Assembly: GCA_019638275.1 (NCBI GenBank)
Contig: JAHBUC010000003.1
Location: 372,001 to 436,000, forward strand
Length of the DNA stretch: 64,000 bases
Reading direction: 5' to 3'
DNA from: Cyclobacteriaceae bacterium
GTDB taxonomy: Bacteria; Bacteroidota; Bacteroidia; Cytophagales; Cyclobacteriaceae
A model generated the notes under the pieces. The model made no database searches. It worked only from the letters and a program-made list of their open reading frames with translations, and was not told the DNA's origin. Positions 43,639 through 53,324 of this stretch are shown piece after piece (positions within the stretch are counted from its first letter, which is position 1; each line of letters opens with the position of its first letter). The position numbers and the translations under genes were made by a program.

Positions 43639-44853
43639 TTAACCTACCCGGCATGAAACCATGGTAATATCATCATGATAACCGTTACGGCCTTTGAACG
43701 TATCCAACTCAACAATGATATCGTTGTGAATGGTGCGCATATCCTTAACGCGTGTACTGTCGTCATGGAAATATTTCATTAAGCGCTCCATGCCAAACTC
43801 CTCCCCTGCTTCGTTGATGGTTTCAGTAAGGCCATCGGTATAACAAAAGAGTCGAAACTGTTCCAGGTCTGTAATGAATCCTTCATTCAAGAACGGAAGG
43901 GGATGCATGGCGCCTAACACAGTTGCACCATCTTCGAGTAACCGGATTCCATTTTTGCGATCGCATAAAATCGGTGGGTTATGTCCGCAGTTTACATACA
44001 CCAATGTTTTTAAGCTTATATCATAAATACAAGCGAAGAAGGTGATGAACTTTTCTCCCTTTGCATTCTCCAACACCTGGAAGTTAAGCGCTTCAATAAT
44101 GTAGCGCAGGTTTGGTGTTTGACGCAACAGGGTGCGCAATGAAGCCTGGAAGTTCGACATCATGAGTGCAGCCGGTATGCCTTTGCCGCTAACATCGGCT
44201 ATACAAAGTAAAAATTGATTTTTATTGATGGGGATATAATCGTAATAATCACCGCCTATAACATCGTGCGGCAGGTAGCTTGCCTCCACATTTAATAAAT
44301 CGGTGTTGGGTAATTTTTCAGGAAACAGAAACTGCTGCACATCACTGGCAATTTCAAGCTCCTTGCGAAAGGCCTCCTGTTCAAGTTGCTTTCGCGCAAG
44401 TTTCTTATTTTCTATTGCCACAATGATGATGTTGCTCAAGGCTTGCAGAAACTTCAGGCCATCGTGCGATGATTCATGGGAATGATCTCCGATAAATACA
44501 AGTGCCAATGTATTCTCTTTATGCGCCACCGGCATCACCATGTCAAATTCGCTAAAGGGCGTTTCTTCAAAATCCTGAAGTTTACAAACAGTCTTAACGT
44601 CTTTAAAGCAATCTGGCAAACGGGTTTTGGTAAAGGATTGCTGTGTACCAAAGTTCACTTTACAATTCCACACTTCATCCAAAACGAAAAGCGCCAGTTT
44701 CTTGATTTTCAGGTTTGAGCGCAGGGTAAAGTTGTAGATTTTATACAGGTATTCCTCCGGCACATTGTTGTTAATGGCCTGCGTTACTTCCAGTAACGAG
44801 TTGAGTTCCAACTCTTTGATTTCATACTGGCTTTTATGCGATACCTCCGACAT
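43639..44853 (-). CDS. GAF-like sensor plus PP2C (SpoIIE/RsbU) serine phosphatase
   Basis: The 404-residue protein has an N-terminal GAF-like region (about 15-155), a helical linker (KKLARKQLEQEAFRKELEIA) typical of RsbU-type signalling, then a PP2C phosphatase domain (about 190-404). Metal-binding residues are in IGGDYYDY, ADVSGKG, YTDGLTE and HDDITMV, all intact. Proteins of this build dephosphorylate anti-anti-sigma factors or other Ser/Thr-phosphorylated partners in response to a ligand. No anti-sigma or STAS gene is in the window. It lies in the operon between a GT2 gene (37-bp gap) and the deacetylase, so it may tune surface-glycan output. Confidence 0.9.
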   Translation of the reverse strand: MSEVSHKSQYEIKELELNSLLEVTQAINNNVPEEYLYKIYNFTLRSNLKIKKLALFVLDEVWNCKVNFGTQQSFTKTRLPDCFKDVKTVCKLQDFEETPFSEFDMVMPVAHKENTLALVFIGDHSHESSHDGLKFLQALSNIIIVAIENKKLARKQLEQEAFRKELEIASDVQQFLFPEKLPNTDLLNVEASYLPHDVIGGDYYDYIPINKNQFLLCIADVSGKGIPAALMMSNFQASLRTLLRQTPNLRYIIEALNFQVLENAKGEKFITFFACIYDISLKTLVYVNCGHNPPILCDRKNGIRLLEDGATVLGAMHPLPFLNEGFITDLEQFRLFCYTDGLTETINEAGEEFGMERLMKYFHDDSTRVKDMRTIHNDIIVELDTFKGRNGYHDDITMVSCRVG

Positions 44854-44890
44854 GGGGTTAAAGTTACAGCTAATTCAATTTCTTTCCGTC

Positions 44891-46012
44891 TTAAATTTTT
44901 CTCCCCTTCCATTCCGCACTCAAAAAATTGGCCGCCAGGCCAAAGCATACAACGTAAAAAGGATATATGAATTGCAGCATCAAAAAAGTCAGGGGGTAAA
45001 TCTTTCCGGTGCAAAATCGTACCACTGGAAAGAGAAAGACCGCTTCCAGGAGCACCTTTGCTGCCAATAGGGATAAAGCAACAGTCCATGAAAGTATACC
45101 TAAACCGGCCAGAACAGGGAGTAAAATTGTTGAGTTGTGAAAAACAAAAATGAAAAACGCCAGGGCGGCCGAAAATCCTGCACCATGGGCTTTCCATTTT
45201 CCTGCCCAACGGATACGCTGACTAAAAAAATCAGTTATTGATTTCGAAGCATGGGTTTCTACCACACCGACAGATTGATTGTTAAAACGAATACCTCGCG
45301 GATGGCGACTTGCTACTTTTCTTAGAAAGAACTCATCATCACCTGATGCAATGTGTTCACTGCCCTGGTAGCCATTCACCTCCTCAAATACAGACTTTCG
45401 AAATGCGAGGTTAGCTCCATTGCACATGGTGGGAATACCCCATCCCAAAGTAGCAGCACCTGTTCCAACCAACGAAGCAAATTCCATCACCTGAAGTGTG
45501 CTGAATAGCGAACGATCCTCTTGAAGGCCAACAGCACCAACTACAAGTTGAGCATCATCATCAAATGCCGCTGCTATTGAACTTAGCCAACCCGGTTGAA
45601 CAACACAATCGCCATCCGTAGTTACCATTATTTCCCCTTTTGCATGACCAATACCGCCTGTTAATGCGGCCTTCTTCCCATGATGTTCAGCATCCTGATT
45701 TAAAAGTGCTAATGAAATTTCTGGATTTTCCTTCGTCCAGGCATTAACTACCCCCTCGGTCTTATCTACCGAGTGATCATTAACCACAACCACTTCAAAA
45801 TTTTTACAACCAAAATCCTGCTGTGCAAGAGAATCCAATAAATGAGCGATGGTATCCGCTTCATTACGAACAGGAATGATAACGGAAATAAATGGCTGGC
45901 TAACCTGATGCCCTGATGCAGCCCTTAATTTTACAGATCGCCACCACCCCAGGCACAAAAAAACCAGCAGCATGTAATAGGCACCAAAAACCATGACCAT
46001 AAACCACCACAT
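44891..46012 (-). CDS. Family 2 glycosyltransferase, membrane-bound
   Basis: The 373-residue protein begins with a membrane segment (about 5-24), then a GT2 domain (about 40-265) with SVIIPVRNEADTIAHLL, VVVNDHSVDKT (nucleotide-binding Asp), TTDGDCVV (DxD-like metal site) and SGDDEFFLRKV / QRIRWAGKW, the QxxRW motif of processive or polyisoprenyl-linked synthases. Three C-terminal membrane segments follow. It probably makes a surface polysaccharide or adds a sugar to a lipid carrier. It is the first gene of the minus-strand operon and is divergent from ruvC with 71 bp between starts. Confidence 0.9.
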   Translation of the reverse strand: MWWFMVMVFGAYYMLLVFLCLGWWRSVKLRAASGHQVSQPFISVIIPVRNEADTIAHLLDSLAQQDFGCKNFEVVVVNDHSVDKTEGVVNAWTKENPEISLALLNQDAEHHGKKAALTGGIGHAKGEIMVTTDGDCVVQPGWLSSIAAAFDDDAQLVVGAVGLQEDRSLFSTLQVMEFASLVGTGAATLGWGIPTMCNGANLAFRKSVFEEVNGYQGSEHIASGDDEFFLRKVASRHPRGIRFNNQSVGVVETHASKSITDFFSQRIRWAGKWKAHGAGFSAALAFFIFVFHNSTILLPVLAGLGILSWTVALSLLAAKVLLEAVFLFPVVRFCTGKIYPLTFLMLQFIYPFYVVCFGLAANFLSAEWKGRKI

Positions 46013-46083
46013 ACTGCAAGTTGTGATTTTTACGCTATAAACCTTTGCATTGAAAACAAATTTGCATTGCTCTATATTGTGGC

Positions 46084-46653
46084 GTGATCAAGGCGCCACG
46101 CGAGAAGATTATTTTAGGATTGGATCCCGGAACCAATATTACCGGGTACGGAATCATTTGTGTAACCGGTAACCGGGTTGAACTGGTTCAGTATGGCATT
46201 ATTCGGTTGGGAAAAACCGGTGAACAGGCGCTCAAACTGAAAAAGATTTTCGATAAGGTAATTGATCTGCTAAAAGAATATCATCCTGACGAGGTTGCGC
46301 TTGAAGCTCCCTTCTTTGGAAAGAACGTTCAATCGATGTTAAAACTGGGGCGCGCACAGGGCGTGGCCATGTCGGCTGCGCTTTCGCGTGAAATACCCAT
46401 TGTTGAATACGCGCCTAAAAAAGTAAAACAATCCGTTACCGGAAACGGAAACGCCTCCAAGGAACAAGTGGCAAAAATGCTGATGCAGGTTTTTCAGATA
46501 AAAGAAATTCCCAAACTACTGGATGCTACCGATGCTTTAGCCGTTGCGCTGTGTCATCATTTTCAACAAGGCAACCTGAAACCCAAGTCAAAATCGTGGG
46601 AAGGATTTTTAAAGGCCAATCCGAATCGCATAAAACGCATTAGCCGGAGTTAA
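46084..46653 (+). CDS. ruvC: Holliday junction resolvase RuvC
   Basis: The 189-residue protein starts at GTG. The four acidic active-site residues are found in LGLDPGTNITGYG, VALEAPFFGKN and the DATDALAVALCHH segment. RuvC cuts Holliday junctions symmetrically with RuvAB during recombination repair. The C-terminal 15 residues (KSKSWEGFLKANPNRIKRIS) form a basic tail. It opens the plus-strand cluster, and its stop is one base before the start of the flippase gene; co-transcription with glycan genes is likely but not functional. Confidence 0.96.
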   Translation: MIKAPREKIILGLDPGTNITGYGIICVTGNRVELVQYGIIRLGKTGEQALKLKKIFDKVIDLLKEYHPDEVALEAPFFGKNVQSMLKLGRAQGVAMSAALSREIPIVEYAPKKVKQSVTGNGNASKEQVAKMLMQVFQIKEIPKLLDATDALAVALCHHFQQGNLKPKSKSWEGFLKANPNRIKRISRS

Positions 46654-46654
46654 C

Positions 46655-48148
46655 ATGGGTATTGTAATCCGACAAAGTTTTTTTACCACCGTAATCTCCT
46701 ATGCGGGCATCGTGTTGGGTTACATTAACGTGTTATACCTCTACCCCCGCTTTCTTGACCTGGAACAAATCGGGCTGCTGCGCACCATTCTTGACTTTGC
46801 CATTCTGATGGCATTCTTTGCACAGGCAGGACTGGCCACTTCCATTATTCGATTCTATCCAAGATTTGTCAGAGACCAAACTGAAAGCCAGGGATTCATC
46901 AACCTGGTGCTTTTAATTGCGACCGGCAGTTACCTGATTTTTCTGCTTGTTTACTTTTTATTTGAAGAACACTTTCTTGGATTTTTTGGTGAGAACGCTG
47001 AGTTGCTTGCACAATACATTCACCTGGCTTTATGGTTAACATTTGTGGTTGCCATATCTACCCTGATGGAATCCTTTGCCCGCACGCAACTCAAGCTTGC
47101 TTTTCCACGGCTTGTGAATGAAATCGGAATACGTTTTTTACAAGGGGTGGTAGTCACACTTTACTTCATCAACATAATCACGTTTCATCAATTGCTGATA
47201 GCATCCGTGCTCATCTACATGCTTAGTCTTATTATCATTCTCGTTTACCTGGCCCGAATCGGCTTGTTCAGGTTTTCAGTTTCCGTAATACGAATACCTA
47301 AACCAATGATCAGGGAGTTTGCGTTCTTCAGCATAGTAAGTCTGGTGAGCACCAGTGTGTTTATGATGATTGGGCGCTTAGACAGCTTAATGGTGAGTGC
47401 ACTGATCGACTTCAAGGCAAATGCCGTTTATACCACAGCCTTCTACATGGCCGCTGCAATTGAGGTTCCCAGAAGAGCCATAGCACAAGTGAACAGCACT
47501 TTGCTTGCCCGGGCTTTCGAAAAAAATGATTTAACTGAAGTTCAATCGCTTTACAGGAAAACGTCTATTAACCAGTTAATCATAGGCGCGTTGTTGCTGA
47601 TCGGATTGTGGGCCAATCTTCATAACATTTATGCGCTGATGCCTAATGGCGATGCCTATCGTATTGGATTTAATGTGGTGGTAATTGTAGGACTGGCTAA
47701 ATTGATTGACATGACATTCGGGCCCAATTCAGAAATACTGGCCATGTCCAACTATTATTGGGTGAATAGTCTGGCGCTTATTTTTCTAGCTCCACTTATT
47801 ATTGCACTCAATTATTTATTGATACCCATATATGGAATAGATGGTGCGGCCTATGGCTCCTGTATTTCCATTTTGATCTTCAACATTATTAAATACATCT
47901 ACATTTATGCAAAGTTCAGGCAACAGCCCTTTACATATAAGACAATTGTTGTTTTACTGATTTCAGGGTTGTCCATCGCACTGGCGTATTATTTACCCGT
48001 AGTGGATCAGCCCATTGTGGACCTGCTTTATCGTTCTGCCCTTATTACCCTGGTATTTTCTTCGCTGATTCTGCTCACCAAAAGTTCTGACGAGATCAAT
48101 ACAATCGTTCAACAAGCCTTAATAAAGGTTGGCGTTATTAAGCGATAA
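46655..48148 (+). CDS. Polysaccharide flippase (Wzx/MATE-like)
   Basis: The 497-residue protein has about 14 membrane segments and the build of the oligosaccharide flippase group of the MOP superfamily, starting MGIVIRQSFFTTVISYAGIVLGYINVLYLYPRF. It should move undecaprenyl-linked sugar units across the inner membrane. The following genes supply sugars and transferases for such units. It follows ruvC directly, and its own end is 18 bp before a -7 promoter element for the next gene. Substrate specificity cannot be read from the sequence. Confidence 0.88.
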   Translation: MGIVIRQSFFTTVISYAGIVLGYINVLYLYPRFLDLEQIGLLRTILDFAILMAFFAQAGLATSIIRFYPRFVRDQTESQGFINLVLLIATGSYLIFLLVYFLFEEHFLGFFGENAELLAQYIHLALWLTFVVAISTLMESFARTQLKLAFPRLVNEIGIRFLQGVVVTLYFINIITFHQLLIASVLIYMLSLIIILVYLARIGLFRFSVSVIRIPKPMIREFAFFSIVSLVSTSVFMMIGRLDSLMVSALIDFKANAVYTTAFYMAAAIEVPRRAIAQVNSTLLARAFEKNDLTEVQSLYRKTSINQLIIGALLLIGLWANLHNIYALMPNGDAYRIGFNVVVIVGLAKLIDMTFGPNSEILAMSNYYWVNSLALIFLAPLIIALNYLLIPIYGIDGAAYGSCISILIFNIIKYIYIYAKFRQQPFTYKTIVVLLISGLSIALAYYLPVVDQPIVDLLYRSALITLVFSSLILLTKSSDEINTIVQQALIKVGVIKR

Positions 48149-48161
48149 AACGCGTTTTTTA

Positions 48162-48169
48162 TACTTTTG
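48162..48169 (+). promoter_or_regulatory. -7 element (TACTTTTG) before the YfhO-like gene
   Basis: TACTTTTG fits TAnnTTTG and lies 22 bp before ATG 48191, giving a leader of about 15 nt. It overlaps an upstream in-frame TTG, which argues for the later start codon. No -33 element is evident. Confidence 0.5.
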
Positions 48170-48190
48170 CTCTTTACTAATTACTGGCTC

Positions 48191-50617
48191 ATGAACTTCG
48201 CTACTGTCAAGCAAAAAGCTTTACCTCACCTGCTCGCTATCCTGATATTCATTTTGCTTACGGTGATTTTCTACTCTCCCCTTTTCTTTGAGGGCAAAAT
48301 CCTGAATCAAAATGATGTGAACCAGGGGATTGCCTCCGGTTCGGAATTGGCAGCCTTTCGCCAAAAAACAGGAGAAGAAGGACTTTGGACAAACAGCATG
48401 TTCAGTGGCATGCCGGCATACCTGATTAACTTACGCTGGTCAGGATCGGAGCCATTGACCATAATCGAAAAAGTAATTTCATTAGGTTTTCCAAACTCAG
48501 CAAAAGAAACATTTCTCTCGCTGGTTTGCTTTTACATTTTATTGATCGTGTTTGGTGTTCGGCCATCCATTGCCATTGCCGGGGCCATAGCCTACGCCTT
48601 TAGTACCTACTTTATTGTGAGTATTGAAGCCGGCCACCTCTGGAAGATGCGCGCCATCGCCTATGCTCCTTTGGTGCTTGCCGGGGTGCATCTCGCTTAT
48701 ACCAAAAAATTCTTGTGGGGTTTTGCCTTAACCGCACTGGCGCTGGCATTGGAAATCAACAGTAACCACATACAAATCACCTACTACCTCGGACTGATGC
48801 TGGTGATTTACGGCATTGTTCAATTGATTTTTGCCGTTCGGGAAAAGGAAGTAAAATCCTTTTTCATTGCATCTGCCTTCCTTGTCGGTGCAGTCGTGCT
48901 GGCTATTGGCGCCAACCTGGGCAAACTGTGGTCGACTTACGAATATGGTAAATACTCCATTCGCGGAAAATCAGAATTAACCAGCAACACACAAAGCAGT
49001 GGTGGTCTGGATCGTGATTATGCCTTTGAGTGGAGCAGTGGCGTAGCTGAAAGTCTAACCTTTCTAGTTCCGAATTTTTACGGAGGCGCTTCCGGAAATT
49101 ACACCGGCCAAAACAGCGATCTTGAAATTGCCATGCGGCAAAACAGTGTTCCTGAAGCACAAATCGCTCAATACACGCGTGGCCTGCTTGGCTACTGGGG
49201 CCCACAGCCCTTTACCAGCGGACCGGTATATGCCGGTGCATTGGTTGTATTCTTTTTTGTGTTGGGTATTCTGTATGCCGATAAGCGTTACACAACTTGG
49301 CTCATTGCAGCAACCGTTTTATCGATTGTACTCTCATGGGGAAAGCATTTCCACTCCTTGAATTATTTCTTATTCGACTACTTGCCGATGTACAACAAAT
49401 TCAGAGCAGTTTCTATGGCCGTAGTGATTGCACTGATGGCCATGCCTTTGTTGGGCTGCCTGGGGCTTGAAAAACTATTACAGGAAAAATGGGATAAGAA
49501 AAGTCAGAAGAATTTACTGATTGCACTGGGTACAACCGGTGGTTTAGCCTTGTTAATCGCCATCATCGCCTATGTTCCAGCACTTGACCTTGGGGATATT
49601 CCGCAATGGGTAAAGAATGCCGTTGACTCATCCCGCAAGTCGATCATCCGCAAGGATGCATTCAGAACTATTTTCTTTCTTTTAACTGCAGGAGCTGTAG
49701 TCTTCTTCTATCTGCGTAAGTCAATCGGCACGGTTGTGTTTTCAGGTTTGCTCATCCTGCTCATGGTAGTTGATATTATGGGAGTTGATTACCGTTATGT
49801 TCATGAAGAGAATTACATCAAGAAAAAGCGAAATAACTTCTTTGCAGAAACACCTGCAGACCAATTAATAAAACAAGACAAGACCGCGCCCTTCCGTGTA
49901 CTTAATCTTCAAAATCCTTTTAATGAAGCACGGACATCCGCTTTCCATCATTCCATTGGAGGCTATCACGGAGCCAAAATGCGCAGGTACCAGGATTTGA
50001 TTACGCACCACCTTCAACATGAAATGAACGACATCATGCAGGCCGGCAACGTCACGGCCAGTAATGCTAACGTATTAAACATGCTGAACACCCGGTACCT
50101 GTTGGCCGGTCAAACAGCAGATGGTGTAATCCGCAATCCTCACCAAAATGGAAATGTCTGGTTTGTGCAGGACGTAATTGTAGTCAATAATCCAGACGAA
50201 GAAATTCAATTGCTCGACTCCATCAACACAAAAACACAAGCGGTGATCGATGTTTCAAAATTCAGCAAACCAGAATTTACGTACGATTCCAGCGCAACAA
50301 TCACGCTTAAAGAATATGCTCCAAACAAATTGGTATATGAGACCACAACAGCAACCGATGGCTATGCGGTGTTTTCTGAGATTTATTATCCGGAAGGGTG
50401 GATCGCAAAGATCGACAACAACGAAGTTCCAATAGACCGGGTTAACTATGTTTTACGTGGACTTAAAGTGCCATCGGGTAATCACACTATTGAATTTTCA
50501 TTTAAGCCCATATTGTACTCAATCGGAAACAAGTTTATGCTGGGTTCCAACCTACTGATATTACTCCTTGTTGTAATAGCCCTGTGGATTTCATTCCGTA
50601 AAGGGATTATGGCATGA
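48191..50617 (+). CDS. YfhO-like multi-spanning membrane protein
   Basis: The 808-residue protein has about 12 membrane segments in its first 560 residues, a periplasmic domain (about 565-775) and a final membrane segment. The sequence GKILNQNDVNQGIASGSELAAF and TNSMFSGMPAYL after the first segment, and FFAETPADQLI, RYLL and the closing IEFSFKPILYSIG pattern, match the YfhO family of GT-C-fold proteins, which in Firmicutes take part in glycosylation of cell-surface polymers. So a role as a lipid-linked sugar-dependent transferase is plausible. It overlaps the next glycosyltransferase by 4 bp. Confidence 0.85.
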   Translation: MNFATVKQKALPHLLAILIFILLTVIFYSPLFFEGKILNQNDVNQGIASGSELAAFRQKTGEEGLWTNSMFSGMPAYLINLRWSGSEPLTIIEKVISLGFPNSAKETFLSLVCFYILLIVFGVRPSIAIAGAIAYAFSTYFIVSIEAGHLWKMRAIAYAPLVLAGVHLAYTKKFLWGFALTALALALEINSNHIQITYYLGLMLVIYGIVQLIFAVREKEVKSFFIASAFLVGAVVLAIGANLGKLWSTYEYGKYSIRGKSELTSNTQSSGGLDRDYAFEWSSGVAESLTFLVPNFYGGASGNYTGQNSDLEIAMRQNSVPEAQIAQYTRGLLGYWGPQPFTSGPVYAGALVVFFFVLGILYADKRYTTWLIAATVLSIVLSWGKHFHSLNYFLFDYLPMYNKFRAVSMAVVIALMAMPLLGCLGLEKLLQEKWDKKSQKNLLIALGTTGGLALLIAIIAYVPALDLGDIPQWVKNAVDSSRKSIIRKDAFRTIFFLLTAGAVVFFYLRKSIGTVVFSGLLILLMVVDIMGVDYRYVHEENYIKKKRNNFFAETPADQLIKQDKTAPFRVLNLQNPFNEARTSAFHHSIGGYHGAKMRRYQDLITHHLQHEMNDIMQAGNVTASNANVLNMLNTRYLLAGQTADGVIRNPHQNGNVWFVQDVIVVNNPDEEIQLLDSINTKTQAVIDVSKFSKPEFTYDSSATITLKEYAPNKLVYETTTATDGYAVFSEIYYPEGWIAKIDNNEVPIDRVNYVLRGLKVPSGNHTIEFSFKPILYSIGNKFMLGSNLLILLLVVIALWISFRKGIMA

Positions 50618-51933
50618 AACGCGTTCTGATCATCACCTATTACTGGCCACCGAGTGGAGGGATTGGTGTGTTGCGTTGCCTCAAGTTTGCCAAATACTTT
50701 CGGCAATTCGGATGGGAGCCAATTATTTATACAGCTTCAAATCCTCAATATCCATACATTGATCATTCCAATGATAAAGATGTTCCGGAGGGAGTTGAAA
50801 TATTGAAACATCCGATTTTTGAGCCATTCTCTTTATTTAAAAAAATTACACGGAGAAAAAAGGACGAACCCATCAGCAATCCATTAGTTACGAAAGGAGA
50901 AAACAGAAGTGTGATCGAAAAATTAGCCATATGGATTCGGGCTAACTTTTTCATACCGGACGCAAGGGCACTTTGGATTAAACCATCCGTTAAATTTCTT
51001 AGTCAGTACCTTAGAGAAAATAAAGTTGACGCCATATTGTCAAATGGCCCACCGCATACAAATTCTATAATTGCCTGCCGACTGGCGCAACAGTTTTCGG
51101 TTCCCTGGCTGGCTGATTTTCAGGATCCCTGGACACAAGTAGATTACTATTCTCTTTTTCCAATTGGAAAGCGGGCAGACCGCATCCATAAAAGAATGGA
51201 ACAAGAAGTTTTTAAAACCGCCAGCAAGATTACTATTGTGAGCCCAGCCTGGAAAAGAGATCTGGAAGAAATTGGCGCTAAAGATGTAGACGTGGTTTAC
51301 TGGGGCTATGATGAAGACGATTTCAAAAACCTCAGCATTCATAAAGAAGAGAAGTTTCAGATAGTCCATGCCGGCATTTTGGGTGAAGACAGATATGCTG
51401 AAAACTTTTTTATCGCAATCAGTGAATTATGTAATGAATTTCCTGAGTTTGAAAGAGATTTACACATTCGCTTTTTCGGAATGGTAGACCATTCCATACA
51501 AAAGAGTATCCAGGAAAATAACATAGCCCACATGGCTCAGTTAGAAGGAACAAAACCAAGAAATGAAATATTGTCCATAGTAGCCTCTGCGGATTTATTA
51601 CTACTGCCCCTCAATAAATCTAAAAATATCAATGGCAGAATACCTGGAAAATTATTTGAGTATTTACGAACACAGGTTCCTATTTTATGCATTGGCCCAC
51701 AAACCAGCGATGTAGCCTTAATTCTTTCACATACAGGCGCAGGCAAAACATTTGAATATGAAGATAAAGTCGGCATTAAGACTTTTATAAAGTCGAATTA
51801 CGAAAATTATAATCTAGGATTAAAAACTAAAACTAACATTGGTGCGATAGAACAATTCAATGTAATCAACCAAACAAAATCAATAGCCAAATTATTGAAC
51901 AACATATCCACGCGTTCAAATGTCAAAAGTTAA
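50614..51933 (+). CDS. Glycosyltransferase, GT-B fold, family 4-like
   Basis: The 439-residue protein starts MKRVLIITYYWPPSGGIGVLRCLKFAKYF, the Gly-rich N-terminal loop of GT-B enzymes. The C-terminal half carries the donor-site pattern EGTKPRNEILSIVASADLLLLPLNKS and RIPGKLFEYLRTQVPILCIG with the E-x7-E-like Glu. It should add one sugar to the growing surface glycan unit. From about this gene on the local sequence is more AT-rich than in the genes before ruvC, as is usual for variable polysaccharide loci. It overlaps the next gene by 14 bp. Confidence 0.87.
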   Translation: MKRVLIITYYWPPSGGIGVLRCLKFAKYFRQFGWEPIIYTASNPQYPYIDHSNDKDVPEGVEILKHPIFEPFSLFKKITRRKKDEPISNPLVTKGENRSVIEKLAIWIRANFFIPDARALWIKPSVKFLSQYLRENKVDAILSNGPPHTNSIIACRLAQQFSVPWLADFQDPWTQVDYYSLFPIGKRADRIHKRMEQEVFKTASKITIVSPAWKRDLEEIGAKDVDVVYWGYDEDDFKNLSIHKEEKFQIVHAGILGEDRYAENFFIAISELCNEFPEFERDLHIRFFGMVDHSIQKSIQENNIAHMAQLEGTKPRNEILSIVASADLLLLPLNKSKNINGRIPGKLFEYLRTQVPILCIGPQTSDVALILSHTGAGKTFEYEDKVGIKTFIKSNYENYNLGLKTKTNIGAIEQFNVINQTKSIAKLLNNISTRSNVKS

Positions 51934-53311
51934 AGTTTTAGCATTTTTAGAAAGTGATAAAGGAAGGGATGCAGAAATACTCATCCCAATGGTATACTTC
52001 GCAGAACGATTTTTAAATTGTGAAGTAACGTTTCACCAAAAGTGGGACATCCATGCGATCTACAGAAAAAAACCCGATTTGATTCTATTGCCCAATGCCA
52101 TTGGGTCCAAGTACTACTTTTGGATCTCGCGGTACGCATACGAGCAGAACATTAAAGTGTTTGCGTTGGTCTCAGAAGGGAATTTTTGGACAAATGGAAC
52201 TTATAACTTTTTCGGAAACAACACAGATCATAAACTGTATCACGACTATGTTTGCTACTGGTCGCAACGAACCTACAACCATATTCTGGAGCGATTTCCA
52301 CAATACAAAGACAACATCGTACTTACTGGAGGAGTTGGCTTTGATCGGTTCCGAATTTATAAATTTCAAGAGAAAAAAGATTTTCTTCAACAGCGCAATC
52401 GAACACAATATTCTAAAATAATAGGATATGCGGGCTGGTCATTTGGGAAATTATTCAATCCTAAAACAATAACCGATCATAAATATGTCAGACCAAACGA
52501 TCCGAACCGAATCGAATGGATGAAGCAGTTTATGTATAAAGTAGAGGACACGTTAAAAAAACTAATCGAAAACAACCCTGATACTTTATTTATTTTAAAA
52601 AAACATCCAACAGAATCCATCCCCTCTGATTTAGGAAAAACCATCAATGAGATGGAGAATCTAAAAACGTACCCTAATGTCTTATATCTGATCTACGATG
52701 ACATTGATGACCTGCTGAATGTTTGCGATATCTGGATGGGATTTGATACTACCACCGCACTTGAATCCTGGTTGGTCAAGGAGTCGCCTACGTTATTGCT
52801 ACACCCCCATCAAGATTTCTTCCGCGATGAATTATACAAGGGCTCCATCATCACACAGTCATATGAAGAAACCCAATCCATTATTGATGAGTACTACCAA
52901 ACGGGCAAAGTGAAGGCACTGACAGGTGCCATACTCGATGAAAGAAAACGGATTATTAGAGATACCATTGGCTATGACGATGGAATGAACCATATCCGTA
53001 CCGGATATTATTTAGAGAAGACGATTCAAACCCTGACAAAAACATCGGAGCGAAAATTTAAACTCAATTTTCGGTATTTGATTATGTATATCCTGGCTAT
53101 TCTGGGGCGCCCGTTCTACAATCGTACGGTTTTCAGTAACCTGCCAAAGTTTAAAAAGACGATCTGGATATTTGAGAAATGGACACTTAGTGGAATTAAA
53201 GAATTGAAAAAGGAATACTACCCGTATCTTGACGCTTTCTACGAGAAAAACAACCTGTCGGGAAAGATTAAGTCAGGCAATATTTGGTCTGACTTATTCG
53301 GACAGAAATAA
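51920..53311 (+). CDS. Probable surface-carbohydrate biosynthesis protein, GT-B-like
   Basis: The 463-residue protein has no signal. The N-terminal half (MSKVKVLAFLESDKGRDAEI, then KPDLILLPNAIGSKYYFWIS) looks like a Rossmann domain. The middle has YWSQRTYNHILERFPQYKDNIVLTGGVGFDR, the type of motif found in the UDP-sugar-epimerase-like/CDP-glycerol transferase group, followed by FILKKHPTESIPSDLG, in which the KKHP motif often precedes the donor site of GT-B glycerophosphotransferases. A specific donor is not assignable. The C-terminal 110 residues have a basic amphipathic pattern that may attach it to the membrane. It lies inside a glycan cluster, which is the main argument for its role. Confidence 0.65.
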   Translation: MSKVKVLAFLESDKGRDAEILIPMVYFAERFLNCEVTFHQKWDIHAIYRKKPDLILLPNAIGSKYYFWISRYAYEQNIKVFALVSEGNFWTNGTYNFFGNNTDHKLYHDYVCYWSQRTYNHILERFPQYKDNIVLTGGVGFDRFRIYKFQEKKDFLQQRNRTQYSKIIGYAGWSFGKLFNPKTITDHKYVRPNDPNRIEWMKQFMYKVEDTLKKLIENNPDTLFILKKHPTESIPSDLGKTINEMENLKTYPNVLYLIYDDIDDLLNVCDIWMGFDTTTALESWLVKESPTLLLHPHQDFFRDELYKGSIITQSYEETQSIIDEYYQTGKVKALTGAILDERKRIIRDTIGYDDGMNHIRTGYYLEKTIQTLTKTSERKFKLNFRYLIMYILAILGRPFYNRTVFSNLPKFKKTIWIFEKWTLSGIKELKKEYYPYLDAFYEKNNLSGKIKSGNIWSDLFGQK

Positions 53312-53324
53312 ATAAAATTCATCT

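Noticed and set aside
44784..45209. 141-codon open frame on the minus strand in another frame of the GT2 gene
   Set aside because: The GT2 frame has membrane segments and catalytic motifs through the same DNA; this one has none.
46013..46083. Divergent promoter pair between the GT2 gene and ruvC
   Set aside because: Near-matches such as AACCTTTG and TATATTGT are visible, but none fits TAnnTTTG strictly, so I do not call a site.
48167..48190. Upstream TTG start for the YfhO-like gene
   Set aside because: The TTG is part of the -7 element TACTTTTG; the ATG at 48191 leads straight into a normal N-terminus.
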